From JAGRCP01 sp942490705 (GTDB lineage: Bacteria > Chloroflexota > Anaerolineae > Caldilineales > Caldilineaceae), in contig CALNXY010000005.1 in assembly GCA_942490705.1 (NCBI GenBank), positions 434,001-498,000 of the forward strand: 64,000 bases of DNA, given 5' to 3'. Of this stretch, positions 47,421 through 55,785 are shown in pieces. A program made the position numbers and the translations under genes. The stretch's first letter is position 1. Each line of letters begins with the position of its first letter. The notes beneath the pieces were generated by a model. The model searched no databases. It was not told where the DNA came from and worked only from the letters and a program-made list of their open reading frames with translations.

Positions 47421-48029
47421 TTAATCTTGAAGTTGCCAAATTAATTTCGTTCCATTGGAAATTCCCACAAATCTTATTATTCCATACTTTAAATTCCAAT
47501 ATATCTCAAAACCATTATTCAAGTCTCCTTTTGATTGAAAATACACATTTTTATAGGTTTTGCCATCAAATATTATTTCGTCATAGTCGGCAAGCTTATT
47601 TGCAAGAACTGCCGATCCACCATATTCACAGCCATTAAGTAATACACAGAATGGAAAATTTTCAACATAAATATCATCATACTTAGGCTGTGAATCAATG
47701 ATGAAACATTGAGAATCGAAATTCTCATATTTCCAGTTGTCATGAAACGCCTCGATGATCAAACGTTGAGTCTCTGTAATAAAGGTATGCACAGGTACAC
47801 TCCAGGGAGTATATGTTCCGGTCTCAGTTTTGAAATCAACTTCTCTTACTATACCAGTATCAGTTGATCCATTACTACAACTATATTGCAAAGTATCACC
47901 CTCAGCAAAGATGCATCTGTCTTCAATTGGAATTTTATAAACGACTTCCTCAAGTTTTTTTTCTTTAGTACAAGCTATTAACAAAGTAAATGAAAACAGC
48001 AGAATGTAAATATTGATCAATGCTCTCAT
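47421..48029 (-). CDS. Small lipoprotein of Bacteroidota type, unknown function
   Basis: 202 residues. The lipoprotein signal MRALINIYILLFSFTLLIAC is followed by a charged stretch and a beta-rich domain containing six to seven cysteines or aromatic pairs (ETGTYTPWSVPVHTFITETQ, FEIYWNLKYGIIRFVG). No named family is recognised. It is the only intact gene of block 2 and lies between GTTAGGTAC and GTACCTAAC boxes, with its stop 17 bases from one and its start 52 bases from the other, the spacing expected of an integron cassette gene. Confidence 0.65.
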   Translation of the reverse strand: MRALINIYILLFSFTLLIACTKEKKLEEVVYKIPIEDRCIFAEGDTLQYSCSNGSTDTGIVREVDFKTETGTYTPWSVPVHTFITETQRLIIEAFHDNWKYENFDSQCFIIDSQPKYDDIYVENFPFCVLLNGCEYGGSAVLANKLADYDEIIFDGKTYKNVYFQSKGDLNNGFEIYWNLKYGIIRFVGISNGTKLIWQLQD

Positions 48030-48189
48030 ATAGAAGAAATTTTATTGGTTAGCAATGTTCCTTTAATGTACCCAACTTGTACCTAACGGGAGTCTCCGCA
48101 CAAACTCCATTTTCAGATGTAAATATAGCATATTGCTTCATTAGAATACTTTTAATGGCATTAATATGTTTAGATTTTCTGTTTTATAA

Positions 48190-48495
48190 TTATTTCTTTT
48201 TTGTGTAAAAGTTGCTCAATTCAACCTTAATTGGCTGAAATACACACAATATTTCTTCGCAAATCGTAATCAGCCAATGCTTTAATTCATTCAGGTCTAG
48301 AATGGACATAAGTCTTCTAAGATTGTAACACATCATCATCAGGTTGACTTCTGTGAGCACATGTTTTTTTTCTTTTATTAACGTAAAAGTGAAGCCCCAT
48401 TGTCGTTTCAATGTGCCAAACTGATGTTCTGTTATTTGCTGCCGTTGTCGATAATATTCTGGGTTCTCTGTCACTCGTTTTTCGTTTCTCTTCTA
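48190..48495 (-). mobile_element. IS1182-type transposase remnant (C-terminal end)
   Basis: About 100 residues: NEKRVTENPEYYRQRQQITE then HQFGTLKRQWGF and EVNLMMMCYNLRRLMSIL. This matches the last catalytic glutamate region and C-terminal helices of IS1182-family DDE transposases. The frame is closed by a TAG a few codons upstream and the first 350 or so residues are absent. Confidence 0.8.
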
Positions 48496-48633
48496 CCGGT
48501 TGCGCTATGAATAGTTGACGATTGCGGGCTTCATTCCTATCAAGTTACAAGAAAGTTGAAGCGGGCTACAACCCTTGAATTTACTAATGTACCGGCAATT
48601 ATTTATGAGCGTTTGTTAGTGCTCGCCTTCTGA

Positions 48634-49362
48634 TCATTTTTCATTTATATTCTTAAACGAAAAACATTTAAATTCATTATCATTTTGTTGGTCAATTCTG
48701 TTTAATGCACAAAGAGTTTCTTCTTCTGGTTCGTCCTGTTTTTTGCAAATAAGACAAAGGTCTGGTTTTGGTATTAAGTCAGGATTTATTTCCGTTCCAT
48801 CATCGTCAAAAAAGGTGTCATAGTCTATGTATTTTAAAATTCATTTCTTGTTTTAGATGTTCGTAAACATTATAAACTATTGGGCATATTGCATAGTTTT
48901 TCAATAACTCCAAGCAGTCTGGAATTGAAATTGTCTTTGTGTAAATATGGATATGAATTACATTCCTCAGGTCGTAATTCATAAATTGTACATTTTTTTT
49001 CGCTCAAAAACTGACATGGTTTTGAATTCAAATAAAATTTGTCTTTGTCTCCAATCCATTGTGGTTTTGTTGATTGGTTTATGAATTCAGTCCTATCAAT
49101 GGCTAAATGCTTTTGTTAAAAGGTCAATTTCTCCAATTTGAAAACATGTTTCCAATTCTGTGCAGCAATTTGCACATTTAGTACAATCAATATGTTCAAG
49201 AACATTTTCATATAATTTTTGAACTATTTGGTCAATATTGTCTGAGTACTGACCTTTCAAAAAACTCCTAAATTCGAAATTTTCGTCCTCTCTTATTTCA
49301 GAGTTTCTTTTGATGATATTTAAGTCAGTTTCAATTTTTATTTTGTTTTCTTTGGCTTGCAG
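48634..49362 (-). pseudogene. YkgJ-type cysteine-cluster protein, interrupted by at least three frameshifts
   Basis: Reading the minus strand and switching frames gives one protein. The N-terminal part has DCTKCANCCTELETCFQIGE, then DKFYLNSKPCQFLSEKKCTI and YELRPEECNSYPYLHKDNFN. After a shift near 48,880 follows YAICPIVYNVYEHLKQEMNF, and after another near 48,835 follows YIDYDTFFDDDGTEINPDLI and a C-x2-C pair. The CxxCxxCC and RPxxCxxYP pattern defines the Zn/Fe-chelating YkgJ family. An additional shift near 49,110 is needed between LLTK and the next segment. All shifts lie at or near A/T runs. Confidence 0.7.
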
Positions 49363-49591
49363 TTAATGACAAGTGTTTTTATTTTATTAATCCCTGTGTG
49401 CTTAAGGTGTACATACTTATCTGTATAAGAATGAATTGCGCACCTTTTGCTTTTTTACTGCTGTGTTTTTGTAGTTTGTTAAGTTGGTTAGTAGTATTGT
49501 TGATTAGATTTTTTTAGTAGTTTTCAAATATATGAAAAAAATAGATATGAATTATGAAGGGTTGTAAATGTGACAGCGTAGTCAGGAGAGG

Positions 49592-49842
49592 CTATGTTAT
49601 ACAGAATTGTTGTTTGATATTTTGTGATTTAACATAGCCTTTGTCTATGTAGAGTAATTTCTTTAGTGATTCATTAATCTCATCAGTCTTATTTTTCAGC
49701 TCAAATATCAATCCGTAATAATCCATATAGTGATCCAAATACTTGCTGGCGACACCATTAAATCTTCGCATCCAGGATTTTAGTTGAGCATGATAGTTAT
49801 TTACATTTTGTACATGATATATTTTATCTTTTACATATTACC
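49592..49842 (-). mobile_element. IS1595/ISXO2-type transposase fragment, cut by the second join
   Basis: The minus strand encodes KDKIYHVQNVNNYHAQLKSW then MRRFNGVASKYLDHYMDYYG, the conserved C-terminal end of ISXO2-like DDE transposases, with the stop at 49,592-49,594. The upstream (N-terminal) part is missing because composition changes abruptly at 49,842. Its last codons contain a 10-bp inverted repeat GGCTATGTTA / TAACATAGCC (49,590-49,639). Confidence 0.8.
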
Positions 49843-49870
49843 CCGTGGAGCAGGGCCTGGACCAGGCCGA

Positions 49871-50728
49871 CTACAGCGTGACCTCCGGCGAGGTCTGGAT
49901 GCAGCGCGGCAGGCGGGTCCCACGCCATCGCCGAGCAGCCGCGGTGCGGGCGCGCACCGGCGCGGTGGCGAAGGCCTGCCCCAGCGGTGGCACGCACAGC
50001 AGGTCGCCGGGGCGCAGGTCGAGGCTGGCAGCGAGGTCGGGCGCCGGTGCGTCGATGACGATGAGTCGCTCGGCGTCCGACCGCAGGCGTGCGGCGGCGT
50101 GCTGCCGCGCTGGCCAGGACGGGCAATGCAGGACTGCGTGCGACAGGGCCACGCGCACGGTGGCGCGGCGTGCATCGCGTCGGTCGAGTGCCCGCCGCAG
50201 CAAGGGACGCGGGTCGTGACTGAGCTCGACCGGCGCCAGGGCCGCCGCGCCGCACACCGCCACGCCGACATCACGGGCGCCTTGGCCGAGTGCGTGGTGC
50301 ACCTCGCGGACCAGACCGTCGGTGCGGCGCAGCGCCGAACGGTGGCCGTCGCAGTGCCGACCGCCGGTCACCGCGGCGTGTGCTGCGTCGCGCAGCCACA
50401 GCAGGGTGAGGTCCGCCGGCCCGCCGACCCGCCGCAACAACAGGTCGACGTTGCTGCGGTCGTCCTGCCAGTCGGGCCGCAGCACCACGCTGCGCTGGCA
50501 GACGCTCAGCCCGGAGCTGCGCAAGGCAGGCACGTCGAGCGCCGTCAGCAGCTGGTCGACCACCGGTGGGGCGCCCGGCGCATCCAGGGCTGCCGCACCG
50601 AGGGTGTGATCGCGCAGCGACTCCAGGTGCAGCGCGGCTCCGAGCTCGAGATCGGTGCGGTCGAGGCCTTGGATGACCACCAGCAGCAGGCGGCGGTCGG
50701 CGTGGCTGGACGCGCGATGGTCGGACAT
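49871..50728 (-). CDS. Unrecognised protein, perhaps alkaline phosphatase-superfamily-like
   Basis: 285 residues with Arg/Ala/Leu-rich high-GC codon use. The N-terminus RRLLLVVIQGLDRTDLELGA places Asp and Thr after a first strand, as in phosphodiesterase/alkaline phosphatase-like folds. NVDLLLRRVGGPADLTLLWL and GDLLCVPPLGQAFATAP are other strand-like parts. No full metal site is seen. The last 30 residues may be shifted, because a neighbouring frame there (AMAWDPPAALHPDLAGGH) looks equally coding. Its 3' end comes within 30 bases of the second join. Confidence 0.4.
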   Translation of the reverse strand: MSDHRASSHADRRLLLVVIQGLDRTDLELGAALHLESLRDHTLGAAALDAPGAPPVVDQLLTALDVPALRSSGLSVCQRSVVLRPDWQDDRSNVDLLLRRVGGPADLTLLWLRDAAHAAVTGGRHCDGHRSALRRTDGLVREVHHALGQGARDVGVAVCGAAALAPVELSHDPRPLLRRALDRRDARRATVRVALSHAVLHCPSWPARQHAAARLRSDAERLIVIDAPAPDLAASLDLRPGDLLCVPPLGQAFATAPVRARTAAARRWRGTRLPRCIQTSPEVTL

Positions 50729-50894
50729 GGCGGGACTCCCACCATCTCATCGGCAGCGACGCGCCGTCGACTGCAGTCGCGCGGCGGCCGGCCGCCCGAG
50801 GCGCTGCCGAAAAAGGGCGGGGGTGGCCGCCGCTGGGGCCGGTCGTCAGGTCGCGGCGTCGCCAGGCCTCGCCGAGTCCGGAGGGACCTGGCGA

Positions 50895-52156
50895 TCAGTC
50901 CAGCCGACGCGGCGCGAACATCCCGGCTGCCGGGTCCTGAGCGCGACCGTGGACGACCTGTTCGGCGAGACTCTTGCCGGCGAGGAACGCGAAGCTGAGG
51001 CCGTAGCCGTTGAATCCGCACAGGGCGAACGCACCGGTGCGGCCCGGGATCGCACCGACCAGCGGCAGGCCGTCGCGGGTGCCGGCGATGATGCCGGTCC
51101 ACACCGCCGGGAACGGCACGCCCTCGAGGGCCGAAGTGTTCGCGGGCGTAGCGGATCAGGTTCGCCGAGATGCGTTCGTCGTGGCCGAGTCGTCGGTGAG
51201 TCCGAGCTGTTCGCCGCGCACCGACCAGCGCATGCCGCCGACCACGAAGCGATCGCCGTGCATGCGGAAGTACTCGTAGCAGAAGTTGCTCGACATCGCG
51301 TACTGCGGGAACAGCCCGCGCAGTTCGGCCGGCAGAGGATCGGTGGCGACGATCTGGCCGCGGAACGCGAACAGCTGGCGAGACAGGAAACCCGAGGCGT
51401 CGAGCTGGCCGGCCAATGCCGAGGTGGCGTGCACCACGATGGTCGTGGCCAGCGTGCGGCCGTCGTCGAGGGTCAGCTGCCAGCCGTCGCCGTGCCCGTC
51501 GCGGACCCCGCGCACCGGCGTGTTCTCGACGATCCGTGCGCCGGCCTCACGGGCGCGGCGGGCCAGGCCGCGGACCATCGCCGCCGGCTGCACGATCGCC
51601 TCGCCGGGCAGGCGCAGCGCGCCGTGGAAGCGCTTCGCGGCGGGGAACTCGGCGGCCAGTCGTCCACGTCCCACAGCTCGTGATCGATGCCGTCGGCGGT
51701 CAGCAGATCCGCGGCTTCGAGCAGCTCCTGCTGCTCGTGCAGGGTCTCGCTCAGCCGCAGGCCGCCGGCGACCTGCAGCTCGCAGTCGGCCAGTCCGCCG
51801 GCCTCGATCTCCTGCTCGAACAGATCGTGGTTGTGCTGGATGGACCGCCACAGCCGCCGCGCGTCGTCGCGGCCGAACTGCGAGACGATGCGGTTGTAGT
51901 GCTCGCCGAGGCCGAGCAGGACCTGGCCGTCGTTGCGCCCGCTGGCGCGGCTGGCGATCTCGTCGGCTTCGAGCAGCACCACCTCGACGCCTTCGCGGGC
52001 CAGCCACAGCGCGGCCGACACGCCGCCGATCCCGCCACCGATGACGACGACGTCGGTTCGTTCGGGCAACGGAGCGGTGTCGTCCGGGAGTCGGGCGGCC
52101 TCGCGGACCCACAGCGAGGGGTGCTGGGGTGCGTTTGGATCGGAGGGCTGGAGCAT
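50895..52156 (-). CDS. DadA/GlpO-like FAD-dependent amine or amino-acid oxidoreductase, at least three frameshifts
   Basis: The ATG at 52,156 opens MLQPSDPNAPQHPSLWVREA. The dinucleotide fold VVVIGGGIGGVSAALWLARE follows, then VVLLEADEIASRASGRNDGQ. After a shift near 51,662 the frame continues GEAIVQPAAMVRGLARRARE and FLSRQLFAFRGQIVATDPLP. Shifts near 51,181 and 51,127 lead to the C-terminal FAD site GTRDGLPLVGAIPGRTGAFA and ALCGFNGYGLSFAFLAG, ending at 50,895. Corrected length is about 420 residues. The family oxidises secondary amines or amino acids (gamma-glutamylputrescine oxidase-like). The clean resumption after each shift suggests read errors. Confidence 0.8.
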
Positions 52157-52267
52157 GGCTGCTGAACCAGGAGGGTGGGCGCAGATGCCGTTCGACGCAA
52201 CCGCCATCGCGGATCCGGGCGGACGCAGCGGGCCTGGACGGATGGGGATCGCTACCCTGCCGATCCC

Positions 52268-53041
52268 ATGCGACTGCTGTCCTGGAACGTGAATGGTCTG
52301 CGCGCCCTGGCGAAGAAGGGCTGCCTGGAAGCCGAGTGGTTCGCCGCTGCGGATGCCGATCTGGTGCTGCTGCAGGAGACCAAGGCGCGCCATGAGGAGC
52401 TGCCGAAGTCGGTGGCCGAGTTGCCCGGCTACCACTTGCGCATGCACCATGCCGAGCGCAAGGGCTACAGCGGCGTGGCGATCTACAGCCGGCTCGAGCC
52501 CGACGAGTGGATCGAGGGCATCGGTGACGCCGAGTTCGACTGCGAGGGCCGCGTGTTGTTCGCCCGCTGTGGCGATCTGCTGATCGGTTCGCTCTACGTG
52601 CCGAACAGTCAGGCCGAGGGCCGGCGGCTGGACTACCGCCTGCGCTTCAACGCCCGGCTCGCCGAGTTCTGCGAGGAACAACGCAGCCGCGGGCTGGCGG
52701 TGGTGCTCGGTGGCGACTTCAACGTCGCGCACCAGGAGATCGATCTGGCGCGCCCGAAGCAGAACACCAAGAACCCCGGCTTCCTCCCCGAGGAGCGGGA
52801 GTGGTTCGGCGGTTGGCTGGAGCAGGGTTGGCTCGACACCTTCCGGCATCAGCACGAGGACCTCGAGGGCGCCTACTCATGGTGGAGCTATCGCGGCCAG
52901 GCGCGGGCCAAGAACGTCGGCTGGCGGCTCGACTACTTCTGCGTCGACGCGGCGCTCGAGTCGCGGATTGCCGAGGTCGGTATCCTCGCCGAGGTGGCGG
53001 GTAGCGACCATTGCCCGGTGATGCTGGAGCTGGCGACATGA
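52268..53041 (+). CDS. xthA: Exodeoxyribonuclease III (AP endonuclease)
   Basis: 257 residues from the ATG at 52,268. Catalytic motifs are intact: LLSWNVNGLRALAKKG, LVLLQETKARHEELP (metal-binding Glu), GGDFNVAHQEIDLARPKQNT (Asp/Asn), FRHQHEDLEGAYSWWSYRGQ, DYFCVDAAL and the final GSDHCPV (His). The enzyme cuts DNA at abasic sites and trims 3' ends in base-excision repair. It is one of the few unbroken genes of block 3. The stop overlaps the next start (ATGA). Confidence 0.95.
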   Translation: MRLLSWNVNGLRALAKKGCLEAEWFAAADADLVLLQETKARHEELPKSVAELPGYHLRMHHAERKGYSGVAIYSRLEPDEWIEGIGDAEFDCEGRVLFARCGDLLIGSLYVPNSQAEGRRLDYRLRFNARLAEFCEEQRSRGLAVVLGGDFNVAHQEIDLARPKQNTKNPGFLPEEREWFGGWLEQGWLDTFRHQHEDLEGAYSWWSYRGQARAKNVGWRLDYFCVDAALESRIAEVGILAEVAGSDHCPVMLELAT

Positions 53042-53917
53042 TCGGTCGGCGGTCGGTGTGCTTCGCCGTGCTGGTTGCAGGTTGCGGCGCCGCGCCGGGG
53101 CCGACGGGCGGCGGATTCGCGTCGCTCGCAACCGGTCTGCAGGGCGTCGCCGCCCTGGCCTGGGATCCGGTCCGTGCGGAGCTGGTGGTGGCCGAGGCCG
53201 ACGGCGATCGCTTGCTGCGCTGGACGCCGCAGGGGGCCGAGGCCTTCCAGGAACGCGCGCAGCGACCGCTGGCGCTGGCCTTCGACGACGATGGGCGCCT
53301 GCTGGTGATCGAGGGGCGGTCGCGCAGCCTGGTGCGCTACGACCGAAGTGGCGAGCGCTCGGTGTTGGCGACCGGCTTCGCGGCGCGGCGCTTCGAGGCA
53401 CCGGTGGCGCTGGCGGCGGGGCCGGACCGCGAGGTCTGGGTGCTCGATGGCGGCGAGCGGGCGGGGCTCTACCGGCTGGCCTGGGACAGCCCGGCTCCCG
53501 ATGCGAAGCGGGTGGTGACCCGGGTGCCGGCGCGGTTCGAGACGCCGCGCGCGGTGGCCTTCGCCGGCTCGCCGCCGCAGGTGGTGGTCTGCGCCGGTCC
53601 CGATTCCGTGGACATACTGCGCGCCCGTTGGGCCGCGGCCGGCGAGCTCGAGGAGCTGCGGCGGGGGGTGCGGATCGAAGGTCTGCAGATCACCGCCTCT
53701 GGTCGGTGGGCGTGATGGCTCGCTGCTGGTCGGCGGCAACGATGCCGCCGGCGGCGGCGTGATCCAGGTGTGGACCGTCGATGGCAGCCTGGTGCGGACC
53801 CTCGCCGCGCCCGGTCCGGTCGCCGCCCTGTGCATGGGCGGTGCCGACGGCCAGCGACTGTTCGTCGCCGGTCGCACGACGCTGCACTTCGTCGACTTCG
53901 ACTGGCCGGGTCGCTGA
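53038..53917 (+). CDS. Lipoprotein with SMP-30/NHL-like beta-propeller, one frameshift
   Basis: The ATG at 53,038 opens a short lipoprotein signal (MIGRRSVCFAVLVAG then C). Repeated propeller blades follow: VAALAWDPVRAELVVAEADG, PLALAFDDDGRLLVIEGRSR and PVALAAGPDREVWVLDGGER. A shift near 53,702 moves the frame to SLLVGGNDAAGGGVIQVWTV and LFVAGRTTLHFVDFDWPGR, with a stop at 53,917. Total length is about 290 residues. Function is unknown; blades of this kind occur in gluconolactonase-like and scaffold proteins. Overlaps xthA by four bases. Confidence 0.7.
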
Positions 53918-53943
53918 CCGGGCCACGACGGCGTGCGCGCCAG

Positions 53944-54291
53944 TCAGGACTGGCGATCGGGCGGCTCGCTGCCGCGGATCAGCGCGCAGTGCGTGCAGAT
54001 GCCGTAGCTCCACGCGCCGGGTTCTTCGAGGTCGACCCAGCGGTCGCACTCGGGGCAGCGGTAGCGACCGATCTCGATCCGGGCGTCGGTGGCGTCGACG
54101 TGGGTGGCGATCTCAGCGGCGATGCGGCGTCGTTCGTCGGTGGTGAGCCGGCGCTGGGCAGGGGCGAGTTCGTGGCGGAACACGTCCCAGGTCAGCTGCC
54201 GGCTGCCGGGCGTGTAGGCGAATGCCCGGCAGCGGCCGGCGATCAGGATGGTGCCGGTGACCGCGGCGGGGTCGAGATCGGGGCCTGGCAT
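53944..54291 (-). CDS. Small zinc-ribbon protein
   Basis: 115 residues from the ATG at 54,291 (MPGPDLDPAAVTGTILIA). A helical, basic middle (LTTDERRRIAAEIATHVDAT) precedes YRCPECDRWVDLEE and YGICTHCALIRG, a C-x2-C...C-x2-C zinc ribbon. This resembles small ribbon proteins that bind nucleic acid or ribosomes, but no family is recognised. It is convergent with the propeller gene. Confidence 0.6.
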   Translation of the reverse strand: MPGPDLDPAAVTGTILIAGRCRAFAYTPGSRQLTWDVFRHELAPAQRRLTTDERRRIAAEIATHVDATDARIEIGRYRCPECDRWVDLEEPGAWSYGICTHCALIRGSEPPDRQS

Positions 54292-54542
54292 CCTGACGCT
54301 ATCGGCAGGCCGTCGTGACCGGACCCGAGTCGATCGTGTGGCGGTGGCTTCTCCCGGCGATGGGGCGGCCGGCCGGCCGGTGGCCGTCGATCGGCCGCTA
54401 CCGGGGCGGTCGCGGACCATCGCCGGTCCCGTGACAACCGGCAATCGTGCCGACACCATGGCCTCCGCGCCGTGGGGCGCTGTGGTCGGATGCCCTCGAC
54501 GGCCGATACGGGGAGGGGTGCCGTGCCGCACCCGGTTCGAAC

Positions 54543-55763
54543 ATGCGCTACGGCATCCTCAGTCACCTCGGCGACATCGACGCGCTGGCCCGCGGCGGCG
54601 GTCTGCGACGGCTGGCCGACCTGGGCTTCCGGGAGGTCTCTGTCGCGGTGACCGAGGCCGGCGGGCGACAGATCGCACCCTGGGCCACCGACGGTCCGGT
54701 GCGTGAGCTGGAGGACGGCGTGGTGCATTTCCGGCCGTCGGGCAGCGGGCCGCAGGAGCTGGTGCCGCGCACCTCGCGGCAGGTGCCCTACTCCGGGCCG
54801 ACGCCGCTGGAGCTCGCCCTGCTGGAGCTGACCAACGCCGGTCTGGAGCCCTGGGCCTGGGTGCGGCCGCTCCTCGATCCGCGGCTGGGGCGGACCCACC
54901 CCGGCAGCTGTCTGGTCGACGCCTTCGGCCGGCGGCATCCCGAGGCGCTGTGCCCGGCGCGGTCGGAGGTTCAGGACCACGCGTTGGCGTTGGTCGAGGC
55001 ACTCGCCAGCCGGAAGGACGGCCTGGCCGGCATCGAGCTGCAGTCGATGGGCTTCCTCGGCCACCGAGCCTCGGTGCGGCAGGTAGAGAGCAGTCTGCCG
55101 GCCGACCCCGAGGTCGACTTCCTGATGTCGCTGTGCTTCTGCGACCAGTGCGCGGCGAGCATGGGCCGCACCGGCCTGGAGGTCGGCGCGATCCGCGACA
55201 AGGTCGCCGACCTGGTGCGCAAGCGCATGGCGGACGCCGACGCCTTCGAGATCCCGCAGACGCCGCGCGCCGAGGACGCGTTTCGCCGGCTCGAGAAGGA
55301 TCTCGGCGAGGCGCTGCTGTTCACCCTCTGGAGCCACCGCCTGTCGGTCTACATCCAGCTGCTCCGGCGCGTGCGTGAACAGGCCGGCGGCCGCGTGAAG
55401 ATCGCCCTGCACGCCCACTTCCACTCGCTGTTCGCCGGCGATGCGATCGGCGCGCCGCTGAAGGTGGTGGGCAGCCACGTCGATGAGGTGGTGGTCGAGC
55501 ACCGTGGCCAGTCGGCGGAGGCCATCGCCCGTGCGTGGCGCGCGCCTCGCGAGACCACCGCGCCGCTGCGGGCTGCGATCTGGCCGCGCGCTCCGCAGTT
55601 CCGCTCCGAGCGGGATCTGCGGCTGGTGATCGACGCGGTGCGCGAGCACGGCGGCACCGGCCTGCGCATCGGCCAGCTCGGCCTGCTGCCTTGGCGGACG
55701 CTGGAGCGGATCGGCAGCGAGCTGCTGTCGGTGGACGGCTCGCGCGACTCGGCAGCGGGGTGA
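54543..55763 (+). CDS. Predicted TIM-barrel protein, glycoside hydrolase-like, function unknown
   Basis: 406 residues from the ATG at 54,543 (MRYGILSHLGDIDALARGGG). Strand-like segments alternate with helices in a barrel pattern: GFREVSVAVTEAG, GLEPWAWVRPLLDPRLG, GLAGIELQSMGFLGHR, VKIALHAHFHS, and GTGLRIGQLGLLPWRTLERI. A C-x2-C pair (SLCFCDQCAASMG) lies in the middle, as seen in several uncharacterised high-GC proteins with GH10/GH42-like barrels. No signal peptide. Possible catalytic Glu in GIELQSM cannot be confirmed. Confidence 0.5.
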   Translation: MRYGILSHLGDIDALARGGGLRRLADLGFREVSVAVTEAGGRQIAPWATDGPVRELEDGVVHFRPSGSGPQELVPRTSRQVPYSGPTPLELALLELTNAGLEPWAWVRPLLDPRLGRTHPGSCLVDAFGRRHPEALCPARSEVQDHALALVEALASRKDGLAGIELQSMGFLGHRASVRQVESSLPADPEVDFLMSLCFCDQCAASMGRTGLEVGAIRDKVADLVRKRMADADAFEIPQTPRAEDAFRRLEKDLGEALLFTLWSHRLSVYIQLLRRVREQAGGRVKIALHAHFHSLFAGDAIGAPLKVVGSHVDEVVVEHRGQSAEAIARAWRAPRETTAPLRAAIWPRAPQFRSERDLRLVIDAVREHGGTGLRIGQLGLLPWRTLERIGSELLSVDGSRDSAAG

Positions 55764-55785
55764 CGCCGGCCGGCCAGGTGAGGCG

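Noticed and set aside
48500..48620. Second attC-like palindrome around GCGGGCTTC / GAAGCGGGC
   Set aside because: Arms pair poorly (7 of 9) and no consensus GTTRRRY box is at the right distance.
52175..52267. Upstream extension of exonuclease III
   Set aside because: The family starts at MRLLSWNVNG (52,268); upstream residues are not family sequence.
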